Positions 10,986 to 21,639 of a stretch of 64,000 nucleotides of DNA are shown in pieces (the stretch's first letter is position 1; each line of letters opens with the position of its first letter). Below the pieces are notes generated by a model, which saw only the letters and a list, made by a program, of their open reading frames with translations, searched no databases and had not been told where the DNA came from. The stretch is from Bagarius yarrelli. Lineage: Eukaryota > Chordata > Actinopteri > Siluriformes > Sisoridae. Location: the NCBI GenBank assembly GCA_005784505.1, contig VCAZ01000008.1:7055763-7119762 (forward strand), in the 5' to 3' direction. The position numbers were made by a program, and so were the translations under genes.

Positions 10986-11576
10986 TGTGTAAAAAAAATA
11001 TTATAAAATAATTATATGACAGTTTTTCAAACAAGCTAATATTAAATAACTGACATTTCAGACACAACATGTCCAAATATTTTGTTAATTTCTGCTCAGT
11101 AAAAATGGTTACCATAGAAACTGCAGCACAACAAAATGTTGTGTTGCCATGCCGACTCACCCACTGACTAACTGACAGCCAGTAGTAAGAGTCGAATCCA
11201 TTTTAATGTAACTAGATTCTGAATTTTATGCAGTGAACACAGAGAACTGGAGTGATACAAACAGTGACGTGGCATAGTGCTGTTATTCCAAATGTCAGCA
11301 CTATTAAACTGCTTAGTATTTATCTGTTTTATGTTTAAGTCAATAAAATTAAAAAATATGTAATAAAAAACACTATGAATTAAGTTGGAATAAATATGTA
11401 GCTATAAGTCAAAATACTGATGTGGCTTGATGTCAGCTAAATAATGTCGGCATCTTAAAATAAACAGGTAAATAATTTAGAATAATGACATGGCATCTTA
11501 AAAAGACAATTTTTGGCAAGATTAATAAATAACACAAAAGATAAAAAAAATAATTATTAACTTGACTTGAGATATT
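10986..11576. other. Intronic sequence, no gene
   Basis: AT-rich and unremarkable. No splice-bounded open frame was found. Confidence 0.4.
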
Positions 11577-11875
11577 GTCAGAACTGCCGGGCTACCGGAG
11601 GGCAACAGTGAGATTGGATGTGTCAATGTTGTAGAACATTTGCTTAATGTTTGTTCATGTTGTCTTGTCTTCCCTCATATATAGTTGTCTTGTCATTCTG
11701 TGTAATCTCGTTTAAATATGTAAATCTATATAGTTTTTTTTGTGTTTGTCCCTGAGTTCAAGTCTAGTATTGTCCCTGTTTAAATATGTAAATATATAGG
11801 GTTTTTTTTGTTGTCTTGTCTTTTGTGAGATATTGTTTCCCTGTACCGCTGTCTGATAAGTCTAATGTTTGTGTA
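11577..11875 (+). mobile_element. Probable LTR fragment invaded by a tandem repeat
   Basis: It begins TGTCAGAACTGCCGGGCTAC and CCGGAGGGCAACAGTG, resembling the start of the fish LTRs at 5.2 and 9.1 kb. A stretch of about 68 bp is partially duplicated (GTTTAAATATGTAAAT at about 11711 and again at about 11779). The right side passes directly into the TCAAG array. Assignment is tentative. Confidence 0.42.
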
Positions 11876-12131
11876 CAAGTCAAGTCAGGTGTAAGTCAAG
11901 TCAAGTCAAGTCAAGTCAAGTCAAGTCAAGTCAGTCAAGTCAAGTCAAGTCAAGTCAAGTCAAGTCAAGTCAAGTCAAGTCAAGTCAAGTCAAACAAGGT
12001 CAAGTCAAATCAAGTCAAATCAAGTCAAGCCAAATCAAGTCAAGTCAAATCAAGTCAAATCAAGTCAGGTCAAGTCAATTCAAGTCAAATTAAGTCAAGT
12101 CAAATCAAATTAAGTCAAGTCAAGTCAAGTC
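11876..12131 (+). repeat. (TCAAG)n pentanucleotide array
   Basis: About 50 units of AAGTC/TCAAG. The left half is nearly perfect. The right half has regular TCAAA, TCAAT and TCAGG variants. In two forward frames it reads as a serine/lysine/glutamine/valine repeat, which explains the overlapping ORFs; these are not genes. Confidence 0.97.
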
Positions 12132-12364
12132 TTCATTTATTTTTTGTGTTACTTTTGATCTTATAAACTGCGGATATTAGGCTACCATAGTGACAAACTC
12201 TCATAAAATAAGGCATCATTAAGTCAAAATGTACCTAAGTACATGGTATCGACTCATTAATCTACATGATTCCTTTAAGTGGTTGCATGCAGATCTGTTT
12301 TTGCAGGCACATCAACTTTACTACAACACAGAACTGTGTTTTGTTTAGTTAAATTACAGATAAA

Positions 12365-12490
12365 GTGCAGAGTGAGGAGTTGTCAATGGAGTGCAGAGTT
12401 TTTATAGAGTTCTGTTTGGTGAACATGTCCATATTGAAAAGTTTAATGACCTGAGGCAAAAACACCTTCTCCAAAGTCTCTCGGTTTTAG
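12365..12490 (-). mobile_element. LINE fragment
   Basis: The sequence GTTTAATGACCTGAGGCAAA and CTTCTCCAAAGTCTCTCGGT resembles the minus-strand segment downstream of the RT in fish LINEs of the type found at 37990-38880. Short and decayed. Confidence 0.35.
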
Positions 12491-14476
12491 CCAACACTTT
12501 ACAGAAGGGTTTACCTAATTACAAGACATCAAATTAAAATATAAACGCACTGCACTTTGATAGTACATCAATGCATACTTAATGCACTTTCTTCTCTTTC
12601 TTCCCTTACTGGAAAAAAACCTTTTGTCTGACGCAATAGCATGTCATCCCTGTTATTGAAAGCACTGGTATATTCAGATGTGCAAAAAAATAAAGGCAAA
12701 TAACTAAGAATAAGTTTATAGAATAACCCCAGGACCAAACAGAACTAATTCTTTAAGTTTGGTAACTAAATATCTTTCCTAGTTATTTAACAGTTCATTG
12801 ATTTCAAATGAATAGATAATGACTAATCTCTTTTACAAACCCAAACAGTAATCAGATTTACTTATCAAAAGTCAGAGAAGAATAGTTTGATTACTTAGGC
12901 TTAGCAGGACATAGTTCTGAACAGCATCCCACTACTGTAATTTGATATATTGCCTAAGTCGAATTTGCATGCGGCACAGAGCGTCATTTTGTTGCATGTG
13001 TCTCCATGTGCAGACGCTACATCATAAAGCTGTCACAGAACGTAAAATTGGAGCAAAGCAAAAAAAAATGGCTCTGACATTTGATTTTTAGATGAATATA
13101 TACTGTATGAGAGAAGCCTGTTCTTCAACATAAAAATGAAGTGTCTTTCCTTTGCCATATAATAAGAGGCGAGATTGCTTGAGTAGTTAATAGGCAGGAA
13201 ACCTTTGAACTGCTTGAAAAGCTTACCTTTTAATCAGGCCTCATTTGGTCAATAGAAAAGAGAGCAGTGGGTTGGGTGAGGTTGGGATGGTGAAAGAATG
13301 GGAGGGGGTGAGAAGGGGGATTAACCATCTTTGAACAGCAGCAGTTTTATGCTTTGAAAGGATGAATCGATTTCAGAGTGCGGTTACTGTTTCTCAGCAG
13401 TAAACCTGTACCAACTCGATGAAGTTTAATGCACTTGGGGTCTGTCTTTCACTTTCGACTGCGTAAGTCGAGTCCACGTGACAAATGAAATCAGCGTGCC
13501 TTCTCTCAGTTCACCTCTCGCTGCTGATAAGTCGAACTATTTAGCTGCATTACAGCCACCCTGGCAGCAGTGTCATGACTTGTTTGGGTTTGTTCACTTT
13601 GGTTGATTTAGTGCCTCCCAAATGAAGTCCCCGTGGGCCAGCTTAGAACTCTGCTAATTTTACTTAACCAGATTTTCATTAGCGCCGTTAAGCATCTCTC
13701 TGTGACTCAGTGGTAAACCGTGGGGGGTAAAATAGGTATGAGAAAAACATGTTAAGTACAGTCTAAGCTTGGGTTATTTGAGTTTTAGTAATTGCTGATT
13801 GATTCCAGTGATCTTGACGGCTAGCAAGTCAGACGGTAAAATGCCTTTTTGGATGTTGTAACTTGGAATATAATTCCTTTTTGCCTTTTATTTTTTATCT
13901 AAAGGAGCCTGCGGACAGACAATTTGTGCATTTCATTTCTTTTTGTGTCTGTGCTGCATTTTAGCTTTGGTTGTTCATTTTAGCTTTGGTTGTTCAGCAT
14001 ATAACAGTTAACTATAAATTATCAAAATGATCAGAGGTGTTATATATAAATCATTAAATTTTTAACAATTTGTTACAAGTAAATAACTTCTTAGATGTTT
14101 TTGTGGAATATATTGTCCCTTATTCCCGAATTGCAAGTTGGCAATTAAGCCAAAATGCTAATGACTAGCAGCTGTAGCCAACTTGTAGCTAATTTTTCCT
14201 GTCATAATTATATAACGTGTACATGACAGATGTTAAAACTGGCCTTTTTAAAGACTTTTTCTTTTTTCTATAAATCTTCGACCAGCAACATTACAACCCT
14301 GCTGTGCTTACTGTCTATTTGTGCCTCTCCCATGTTCTTTATGTGTGTATGTGGGTTACCTCAGGGATGTCTATTTTCCTCCCCTTTTTCTAAGAACACA
14401 TACATATAGGTGGCCTAGCTACATTTAAATGTAGTCACAAAAACAGGGATAGGCAGCAGTGCTGGGGCTGAAATAA
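12491..14476. other. Long repeat-poor intronic stretch
   Basis: Apart from a 19-bp tandem duplication (CATTTTAGCTTTGGTTGTT at 13957-13975 and 13976-13994), I see no mobile element. The part at about 12950-13750 has higher GC and complexity than its surroundings and contains homeobox-type TTAATC/TAATTTT words. It is a candidate for conserved noncoding sequence, but no ORF or splice signal supports an exon. Confidence 0.4.
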
Positions 14477-14667
14477 GAAAATAGTAGCTAAGCAGTTAAG
14501 GTGCTTGACTGCTGACCGAATGGAGTTCAAGTCCCAGAATCACCAAGCTGCCTTTGCTGGGCCCTTAAACAAAAGCCCTAACTTTTAACTTATCAGTTGT
14601 ATAAAGACAAAAAAAAGTATGTAAACATGGGTGTTTGCCAAATGACATAAAAATGTAACATGTAAAT
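14477..14667 (+). mobile_element. SINE-A copy, diverged
   Basis: The blocks TAGTAGCTAAGCAGTTAAGG, GAGTTCAAGTCCCAGAATCA, CACCAAGCTGCCTTTGCTGG and a decayed tail GTGTTTGCCAAATGACATAA with TGTAAAT are in the right order. Confidence 0.78.
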
Positions 14668-14850
14668 ATATGGGAACAGTAAAGAAAACAGCATATGGAT
14701 TGGAACAGGCACAAAGTTAAAAACATGCCAAAGTATCCAAACATAAAAATCACAGGCCCCAGTGAATAATCCAAAACTGGCAGGAGAAATGATTCGTCAA
14801 AACCAGTCAACAGAAACAAACACATGAATATCAGAGCTTATCAGGTTCAT
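14668..14850 (-). mobile_element. Possible LTR fragment
   Basis: Multiple AAAAC/TCCAAA words on the + strand (ATCCAAAACTGGCAGGAG, CCAGTCAACAGAAACAAAC) resemble minus-strand fish LTR ends like that at 9.1 kb. Weak call. Confidence 0.3.
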
Positions 14851-17364
14851 AGTAGGAATAACAATCAAAAATGGAATCAGCCCTGTTAGTAAAGCCACAG
14901 ACCTTCAGAACTGATTGGATACCTCACAACAAGAAACTGAAACCAAAGGGTTTAGGAAGGATAAGAAACAAGCATGCATACCAAACAACAAGGAAACGTA
15001 ATAAAACGTCTGATGAGTGTGAATGCCATAGTGCTTGTGGTTGCTGTGAAATGATGTCGGTGGCACCATGTTTATTGTTTATGGTCAAACCAAGGCCGAA
15101 ATGACAATTTGTGTTGAACTGACAGTTCATCTAAGGTTCATCTAGTTAATTTCTTTTCTTATTTACATAATATTTATGTTTAAAATTTGATAATATTGCA
15201 GAATAATGGTACAATTCATATCTTCCTGAAAAGACACCAAAAAATAAAGTTAGGTGCCTTTAAAGATGAGAGTACAACAGGAACACAGTGTGGGCGATTA
15301 AAAAAATCTTGACATTTGAAAAATTGAAAAATGGAAAAAAGGGTCAAGGAAACAGCGAGCTGGAAGTAAATCAAAGAGAAAATTCAAAGCTACAGGAAAA
15401 CTGCCAGAATGCTCTTAAATGACAGACCACTTTAAAACCAAATAATGTGTCCAACATTCTGTTTCAATGTTCCAAGATAAGTCAGTCAATAATTCTGCAG
15501 TTTTTTTTTTCTCCCTTTGGTTTTCCGTATTGATATTAGCCACAAGATACTCTCCATAAATCTAGCCCTGCCTTCTGTTTCACTCTCTAGGATGTCCTTC
15601 TCTCAGGTGGAGATGTGTAGGATAGACATTGTGCACCCGGCACACTCCGAGCCAAATCGATGTTATCTGCAAGATGAACACAACTGAGAGAATACTAAAG
15701 CCCATCGATCAACCTCCTTGGATACGTATCATACATGCAGGAGATCTAAATCCCTTCACTAAAGCGCATTAAAAATGGATCACATGGTCAACTTGTCTTG
15801 TCTTCACTGTAAGACAGTGGATTGTCAGTCAGCACCCCCAGCAGGGAAGACACATTGACAAAAAAGCTTCCATAAATGTTGTGAAGTTTCAGATAGCTGT
15901 CTACTGTTTTATAACTCGAAGGAGCAAAGTGAATCTTCCTGTGTTTAAACAGTTTTGTTGAACTATAATGCGATGGCAAGCTTGTCATTACAATATTAGA
16001 GAGGACAATGCAATCAACAGTGCTGTGTACAGAATCATCAGTAAGCCGCTGATTAGAACCGGGAAATTACTGCACTGTGTTGATTACAATACAAAGGTAC
16101 AGCACAGGTTATATAAACAGACAAGTATTATACTGAATAAAAATAAACATTTCTACTTGGGCTGCTTTTGAGCAGTATATCGATGTGAGAAGGAATCTTG
16201 CTTTTTAGCTATAGAGATTATTATTGCATTTTCTTTTATCTTTTTTAAAAATTTCAGTTAATAACAATGTAATAACAGTGTAATAACAGCTTAACTACTC
16301 CTGAGCACCAAGATATAAATATTTTTACTAAATGATTATTAATCAAGCAGATTATAATATCCAGAGGTCTGAGAAGTGTTTTGGGCCTTGGAAAAGCTTA
16401 GACATGCATGTCTTTTGAGCCCTTGAAAGCATTTTATTTTGATTGATTTATCTTTAAATTGCACACAGTGCAAACTGAGCTACAAAAATATTTTAATTAC
16501 ATGTATGCACGTATTTGTGTTTTTGAGAAAATAGAGTTTATGCATGTATTGTGAAAAAGGTTTTTTTTAAGTCAATGTAAACAGTCCAGGATACATACAC
16601 TAATCATCTCTTCACAAGGGCTTTGAGTACTTGATGTGATGTACTTGAGTTTTTGCTACACAATAGTGTAAAAATCATTTTTACACTAATTCACATTAAA
16701 CAATATATCAAATTGTATAGCTAGAAAAAATATGACTTAGCATATCATCAGGAATTTTTATAGACTTGATTTTTCTGGGTTGTTAACTGTAACATCTAAA
16801 ACACTGAGTAAAGAAATCAGTAAATCACCTGTTGCGGGTTGAGATATATTAAACAAGTGAACAATCAGTTCTTAAAGTTTGATGTGTAATGATAAAAAAT
16901 TGGCAAATTTAAGCATTTAACTGACTGACCATTGTGAAAGTTTGTGGAGGTGTGGTCTTTTTCTGGATTTCAGTGGTTAGTACTTACCAGACGGGTTCAG
17001 AAACACACAAGATGCATTAACACATACTTTAAACAAAGGTTAGCATGTCTGTTTCAGTCCCACAGAGAAGCTCGTGTAGCACAAATTGCTTAAAAGTTGA
17101 CTCTGATATAAAGATGTCAGAACACACAGTGTATCACAGACTGCTAATGATGACCCTGTCCACTGCTAAAACCCCCTACAGTGAGCAACTGAGCATGTGG
17201 TGTCTGATCAGTGTAGATTTATATCTTTCTTACAAATACTCAAATTTATTCAATTTGTTTGGATATTTGCAGCGTAACTGTGTCACAAATCCCCCTCATG
17301 TACCGAACACTGCGAGCTGAGCCTCTGAGTACATAGCAACTCGCACTACTACAATGTTCTGCTT
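14851..17364. other. Intronic sequence, no gene
   Basis: No exon or classified repeat seen in about 2.5 kb of mostly unique AT-rich DNA. ORFs at 14871-15104, 15788-15988, 15968-16171 and 17045-17320 lack domains and plausible splice context. Confidence 0.4.
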
Positions 17365-17800
17365 TCATGTGCCTGATTTGTTTATGTTGTCACATGTGTC
17401 TTGTGTTGATTCATGTCATGTCTCTGCCCCACATTGCCATGGGTTTGTTCCATAATATAAGATTATTCCTATCTGTTTGCAGTTTTTCCCTTGATTAGAT
17501 CTATTTAAACCTGTGTGTCCCCTGAATTCATTGCAAAGTATTTGTTCAGCTTACACGTTTACCTGTAAATACAGCTACTCTCATTGTGTTATTTTTCTAG
17601 GTTTAACAGTTTTACAATGTTTCTCAGTTTTGTGTGCATTTTCTGTTGATCTGTGATATCCTGTTTTATGAATTTGCCTGCACTGTGCCTATTTTTTGGG
17701 GTAATTATTCAGCCTTACATCAGAATCATTGTGACTATTTGAATTAATTATAAAAGATTTTCACCTGCACTTTTATTTGTGAAAAACTCGGACTGAAAGT
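17365..17800 (+). mobile_element. Probable LTR relic
   Basis: The order of features (TGTTGTCACATGTG start, TCTATTTAAACCTGTGTGTC, TTGCAAAGTATTTGTTCAGC, then T-rich sequence and AACTCGGACTGAAAG) resembles fish Gypsy-type LTRs that have a TATTTAA promoter block and end near a CTCGGACT motif. Ends are uncertain and no internal region is adjacent. Confidence 0.4.
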
Positions 17801-18570
17801 AGCTGGCCAAAATATAATGTGTGTAAATGTAACGTTGCATTATATATTTGAATGCTTTATAACATTGATAGATGATTTTTTAAATAATACATGGTTATTT
17901 TAAAGCTTTTATTACCAACCTCAGCCTTAAAATCCTAGAGAATAAAATCAGACAATAAAAACTCATGGAAATTCATTTATGGTCCCAAAGTTCTTAAAAG
18001 GCTCACAGTGTCTACTTTTGTCAGGTTTATTGACTTTATTACTTATTTTATGAGATTAAAAGAGTATTAACAAACTGCATGCCAAAACTTCATAACATTA
18101 AAAAAACAAATTGTCTTTTATGTTACACAAAATAGTTTTATTTGTGTTTGGACATTATGCAATTAGTATTATGTGTTTAAATCTTTGGATATGGAATTAA
18201 AAAAAAGAGTTATAGCAAAAGATACAACAAAAGTACCAAAGGTCCAAAGTGCAAATAACCTGAAAAATAAACATTTTCCAAAAATATATTTGTCTTGAAT
18301 TTGATTAAGACATGATAAATAATTGAAACATTAGACAGACTCGGTGTAGAACTCCAACAGAGAGTTCTTGGTACAGTATGTGTGCGCGTGGGCTGCTTTG
18401 TGTTTTTGTCTAGTTCCAAAGTCCAACACAGCAGTGTGATATTGACATGTAGGAAAGTGTGTGATACATTTATTTGTCAGAGTTGGCTCAATATAATGTT
18501 TCAGTCCAACACTTTTGGCTAACAGGAGGCTGTTTGCTCTTATATAATACACCATAAGATTCTGGGTGAT
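17801..18570. other. Intronic sequence, no gene
   Basis: AT-rich with nothing recognisable. The minus-strand ORFs at 18210-18555 overlap in different frames and resemble nothing I know. Confidence 0.35.
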
Positions 18571-18662
18571 CTTCCCTTATCCCCCAATTGCTCAGTTGTA
18601 TTAAAGAGATCAATATAAGTCACACTGGATAAGGGCGTTGACTAAATGCTGCTGTAGATGTC
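18571..18662 (+). mobile_element. SINE-A, 3' fragment
   Basis: The sequence CCCCCAATTGCTCAGTTGTA, AAGAGATCAATATAAGTCAC and CTGGATAAGGGCGTTGACTA is the 3' half of the family. The head is missing. Confidence 0.8.
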
Positions 18663-19859
18663 AGATTTGTGGATCCAGCACAGAAGTACAATTTAGTAAA
18701 TTTTGACATATTTGAAAGGCATATTTATCTTTATATTGATTTCTTTAAGGTCTTTTTGTCTTAGTTCAAGCTTTCATTACACTTGTATTGTAACCCAAAT
18801 GTTGTTGTGTCTTTAAAATCACCTGTCAGCTTTTTCAGGTCTTATGAATTAATCACTGGCAGTGATAATTGCCATTCTGTTATTGCTCTTAATGACACAG
18901 AGAAGTCTGAATTAATTGTCTGACAACAGAAATTAAGAAATGATTGTAGCTTAACTAGAGTTGAAATTCGTACGTAAAGTGTGTTTCTAAATGTATCTAA
19001 GATAAAAAAGGGTCTATGGCAATTAGAACAATTACCTTTGAAAGCTTTGGTTTTCTTTGCCACTTTTCTACCGTCATTACTTTGTTCTTTGGTCTTTGGG
19101 GCGGCAAAAACACTTCGGTTCACAACATGAAGCTTATATACGAGACACCTGATTGCTCTCCCAGTGTGTTTGCCGTAATGCAAGGAAACAGCATATAGAC
19201 TTAGGCTGTGTTGTATTATGCATAAAGATCATCAGCCGCTAACACGATGTCTTCACACACCATGCATCTCATTACGCCAGGCTGTATAAACTCTTCTGAG
19301 AGTCATGATACTTTGTGAGTGACAAAATACGATGTCAATAATGAGTCCAGGCTATAGGACGGAAAGCAACAAACGGGCGATCTGTACAGAGCCATGAGGG
19401 TGCTGTCTCCTGCTTAATGTGAGCCTAATGCCCTTTTGAAGCCACACGGATGCATAATAAATGTTTTATGGAGATGCAGGGCAACGTGTGATTTGCTTTT
19501 TTTAATCTGATTTTTTTTAAGAACAGATCTTTCTTAAATAAGCAAGTCTGTGAATGTGAAGGTTTTCCTGAAACACATACCTTTCTCATTGTTTTTTGCA
19601 CTTAAAAGCTCACACCTCCTACTCCTGTCTAGACAGCACCGTGCTGTCCGGGTGGCCATGATGATTGGACTTGGAATCGATTGAAGGTCTGCAGACTCAG
19701 TGGGTACATTCGCACTTTAGCTAACCACAATTGTGTCAATGTTTATCAGGTTGGCCCACACACAATTCTATCACCTCCTTTAATGTCTTTTGTCCATCCC
19801 TTGTCTTTAGTTGTCTGCTGTAGGTGGAAGGGCATTAAATGATCTGAAAATTACGGAAT
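18663..19859. other. Intronic sequence, no gene
   Basis: No classified repeat. The part at about 19200-19500 is of higher complexity and repeat-free (ATGCATAAAGATC, GATGCATAATAAATG words), another weak conserved-noncoding candidate. Confidence 0.35.
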
Positions 19860-20070
19860 TCTTAACCCTTTAATTTCTTTACCATTTTATTTCTGTCTGC
19901 TTTAAAAAGTTAGTTAAAAACATATCTGTTTAACATATCCTTTACATTATGCCTTAGTGTTTATACTGTATTTGTGTTTATATTGTTGTGTTGACTTGAA
20001 AATCGTCTTGCAATTTGTAAATCGGCTTTGAGCTACGGAAAGGCGCTATATACTGTAAATAAAATATGAA
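19860..20070 (+). mobile_element. L2-type LINE, 3' end
   Basis: The tail GTAAATCGGCTTTGAGCTAC followed by GGCGCTATATACTGTAAATA matches the common fish L2-type end (AGCGCTTTGAG then GGCGCTATATAAAT). The preceding TTTAAAAAGTTAGTTAAAAAC and ATATCTGTTTAACATA fit the last codons of the RT ORF. Heavily decayed. Confidence 0.65.
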
Positions 20071-20353
20071 TCTTTTTTTTCAGATCCACTTCTGATATAA
20101 ATACTTTATATAGTGCTAGAACTATATTAACTATAATAACTATGTTATTGTGCTAGAATATTAACTAGAATGGGATTAAAGTTACAGTACACATCATAGA
20201 GGTCAGTGATATATGTGAATAAATAAAAAATAATGATTAATAATAATGATATACTTTTATGTTTAAAAATTATTACCCTCATTTATGTAGACAGAATGTT
20301 CTGTGCATTAAAACCCAGTTAAAACCTTTGGTAGTTAAAAAAGGGGTTTTATG

Positions 20354-20475
20354 GGGAAAAGTGGTAGTGCAGTGGTTACGGTGTTGGGCTGCTAACCAGA
20401 AGATCTTGGGTTTGATTACAGGTACCACCAAACTACCACCGTTGGGTCACTTAATCTTCAATTGCTCAGTATGAA
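20354..20475 (+). mobile_element. SINE-A, 5' part
   Basis: The head GTGGTAGTGCAGTGGTTACG, GGTGTTGGGCTGCTAACCAG, GATCTTGGGTTTGATTAC and TTCAATTGCTCAGT are present. The conserved 3' tail is replaced by an AT-rich run. Confidence 0.8.
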
Positions 20476-21635
20476 TAAGATTTTTTTTTAAAAGTTAAAA
20501 AATAATAATAATTAATTAATATTATTTTTAATACTTTTACTGCTACTGCTACTTGTAGTAATAATAGTAAAAAAGATATACATATAAAGCAGTAAAAAGA
20601 TTTTTTTTTACTAAAAAACAGAACAAAATAAAGTGAAATATCTAAATTTTGTTTCCTATATTGGCGCATAATGGAAGCTTTCTTTCCTTCTATATCTTAC
20701 GTTTATATAATAACAACAACCTAGGATAGTGTATGATGGATTACTAGTGGAATTTATGCTAAAGCTCTGATTTCTATCCTTGCTATTGTATTTGTGTTTG
20801 CCATTAAAGTCCAAAGTATCTAAACCTGCATGCTCAATAACTGACAGTGCAAGAAGCAGGATTTGATCAGTATAGCAGGATTCATTTTTCTGTTTCTGAG
20901 AGAGCACCTCATTTTTCCATTCTTAATAAAATGCCTACAGACTAATTTAGGAGCGTAGCACATTGAGAAACGTATCGCAACCCAGCAAGACATCGTCTCA
21001 AGTCACGGCAGCCGGTTCCCTCATTTATATCCAGTCAGGCATGTGCATCAGTCGAAAAAAATAAATTGCTGACACACATACATCTGTACACATAATTGAA
21101 AAAGATGAAGATGATGGATTTGATGTCTCTCACTTAAGTGGTAGGCATGGGTGTCAGTGCACTTTAACTTAAAGTACTTTTTCACTCTTTTATTGATGCA
21201 CTTGCCGTCGTTGGAATGTTCATGTTCGCTAAGTGCTGCAATTATAACATGATTACATTCTTCTACTTCATTTGCTTTTTGAAAATACACACTTTACAGG
21301 ATCTTTTAAATGAATACTCTGGGTTTCTCAACCAAATCTTATTAATTGCATTTGTAATGTATGTGAAATTGCCATGTATTAAAAGTGTCTTACTAAGAAA
21401 CAGCAAACGTAGTTCCAATGTTGCTTGAATCAGTTTTATTCATTCGCATGGTTTGGACACACAACCTTAAAAGCAAGTTAATTAAACGGTCTAGTTGATT
21501 GTTTGGTGAGTCACAGTTGGATCCAGTTTCCCTATATTCCAGTGATTCTAAATGAGGCGGTAGAGCCCCCCTAGTGGGCATTCATACAACGACAAGAAGT
21601 GATTGAACGCTAATAGTGGACACTAAAGAAACAGA
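20476..21635. other. Intronic sequence, no gene
   Basis: AT-rich with AATAAT and poly-T runs. Small ORFs on both strands are unsupported. Confidence 0.35.
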
Positions 21636-21639
21636 TGTT

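Noticed and set aside
11816..12166. 116-residue lysine/serine/glutamine/valine repeat protein
   Set aside because: It is a translation of the (TCAAG)n array; a period of five cycles frames and the repeat is equally open in two of them.
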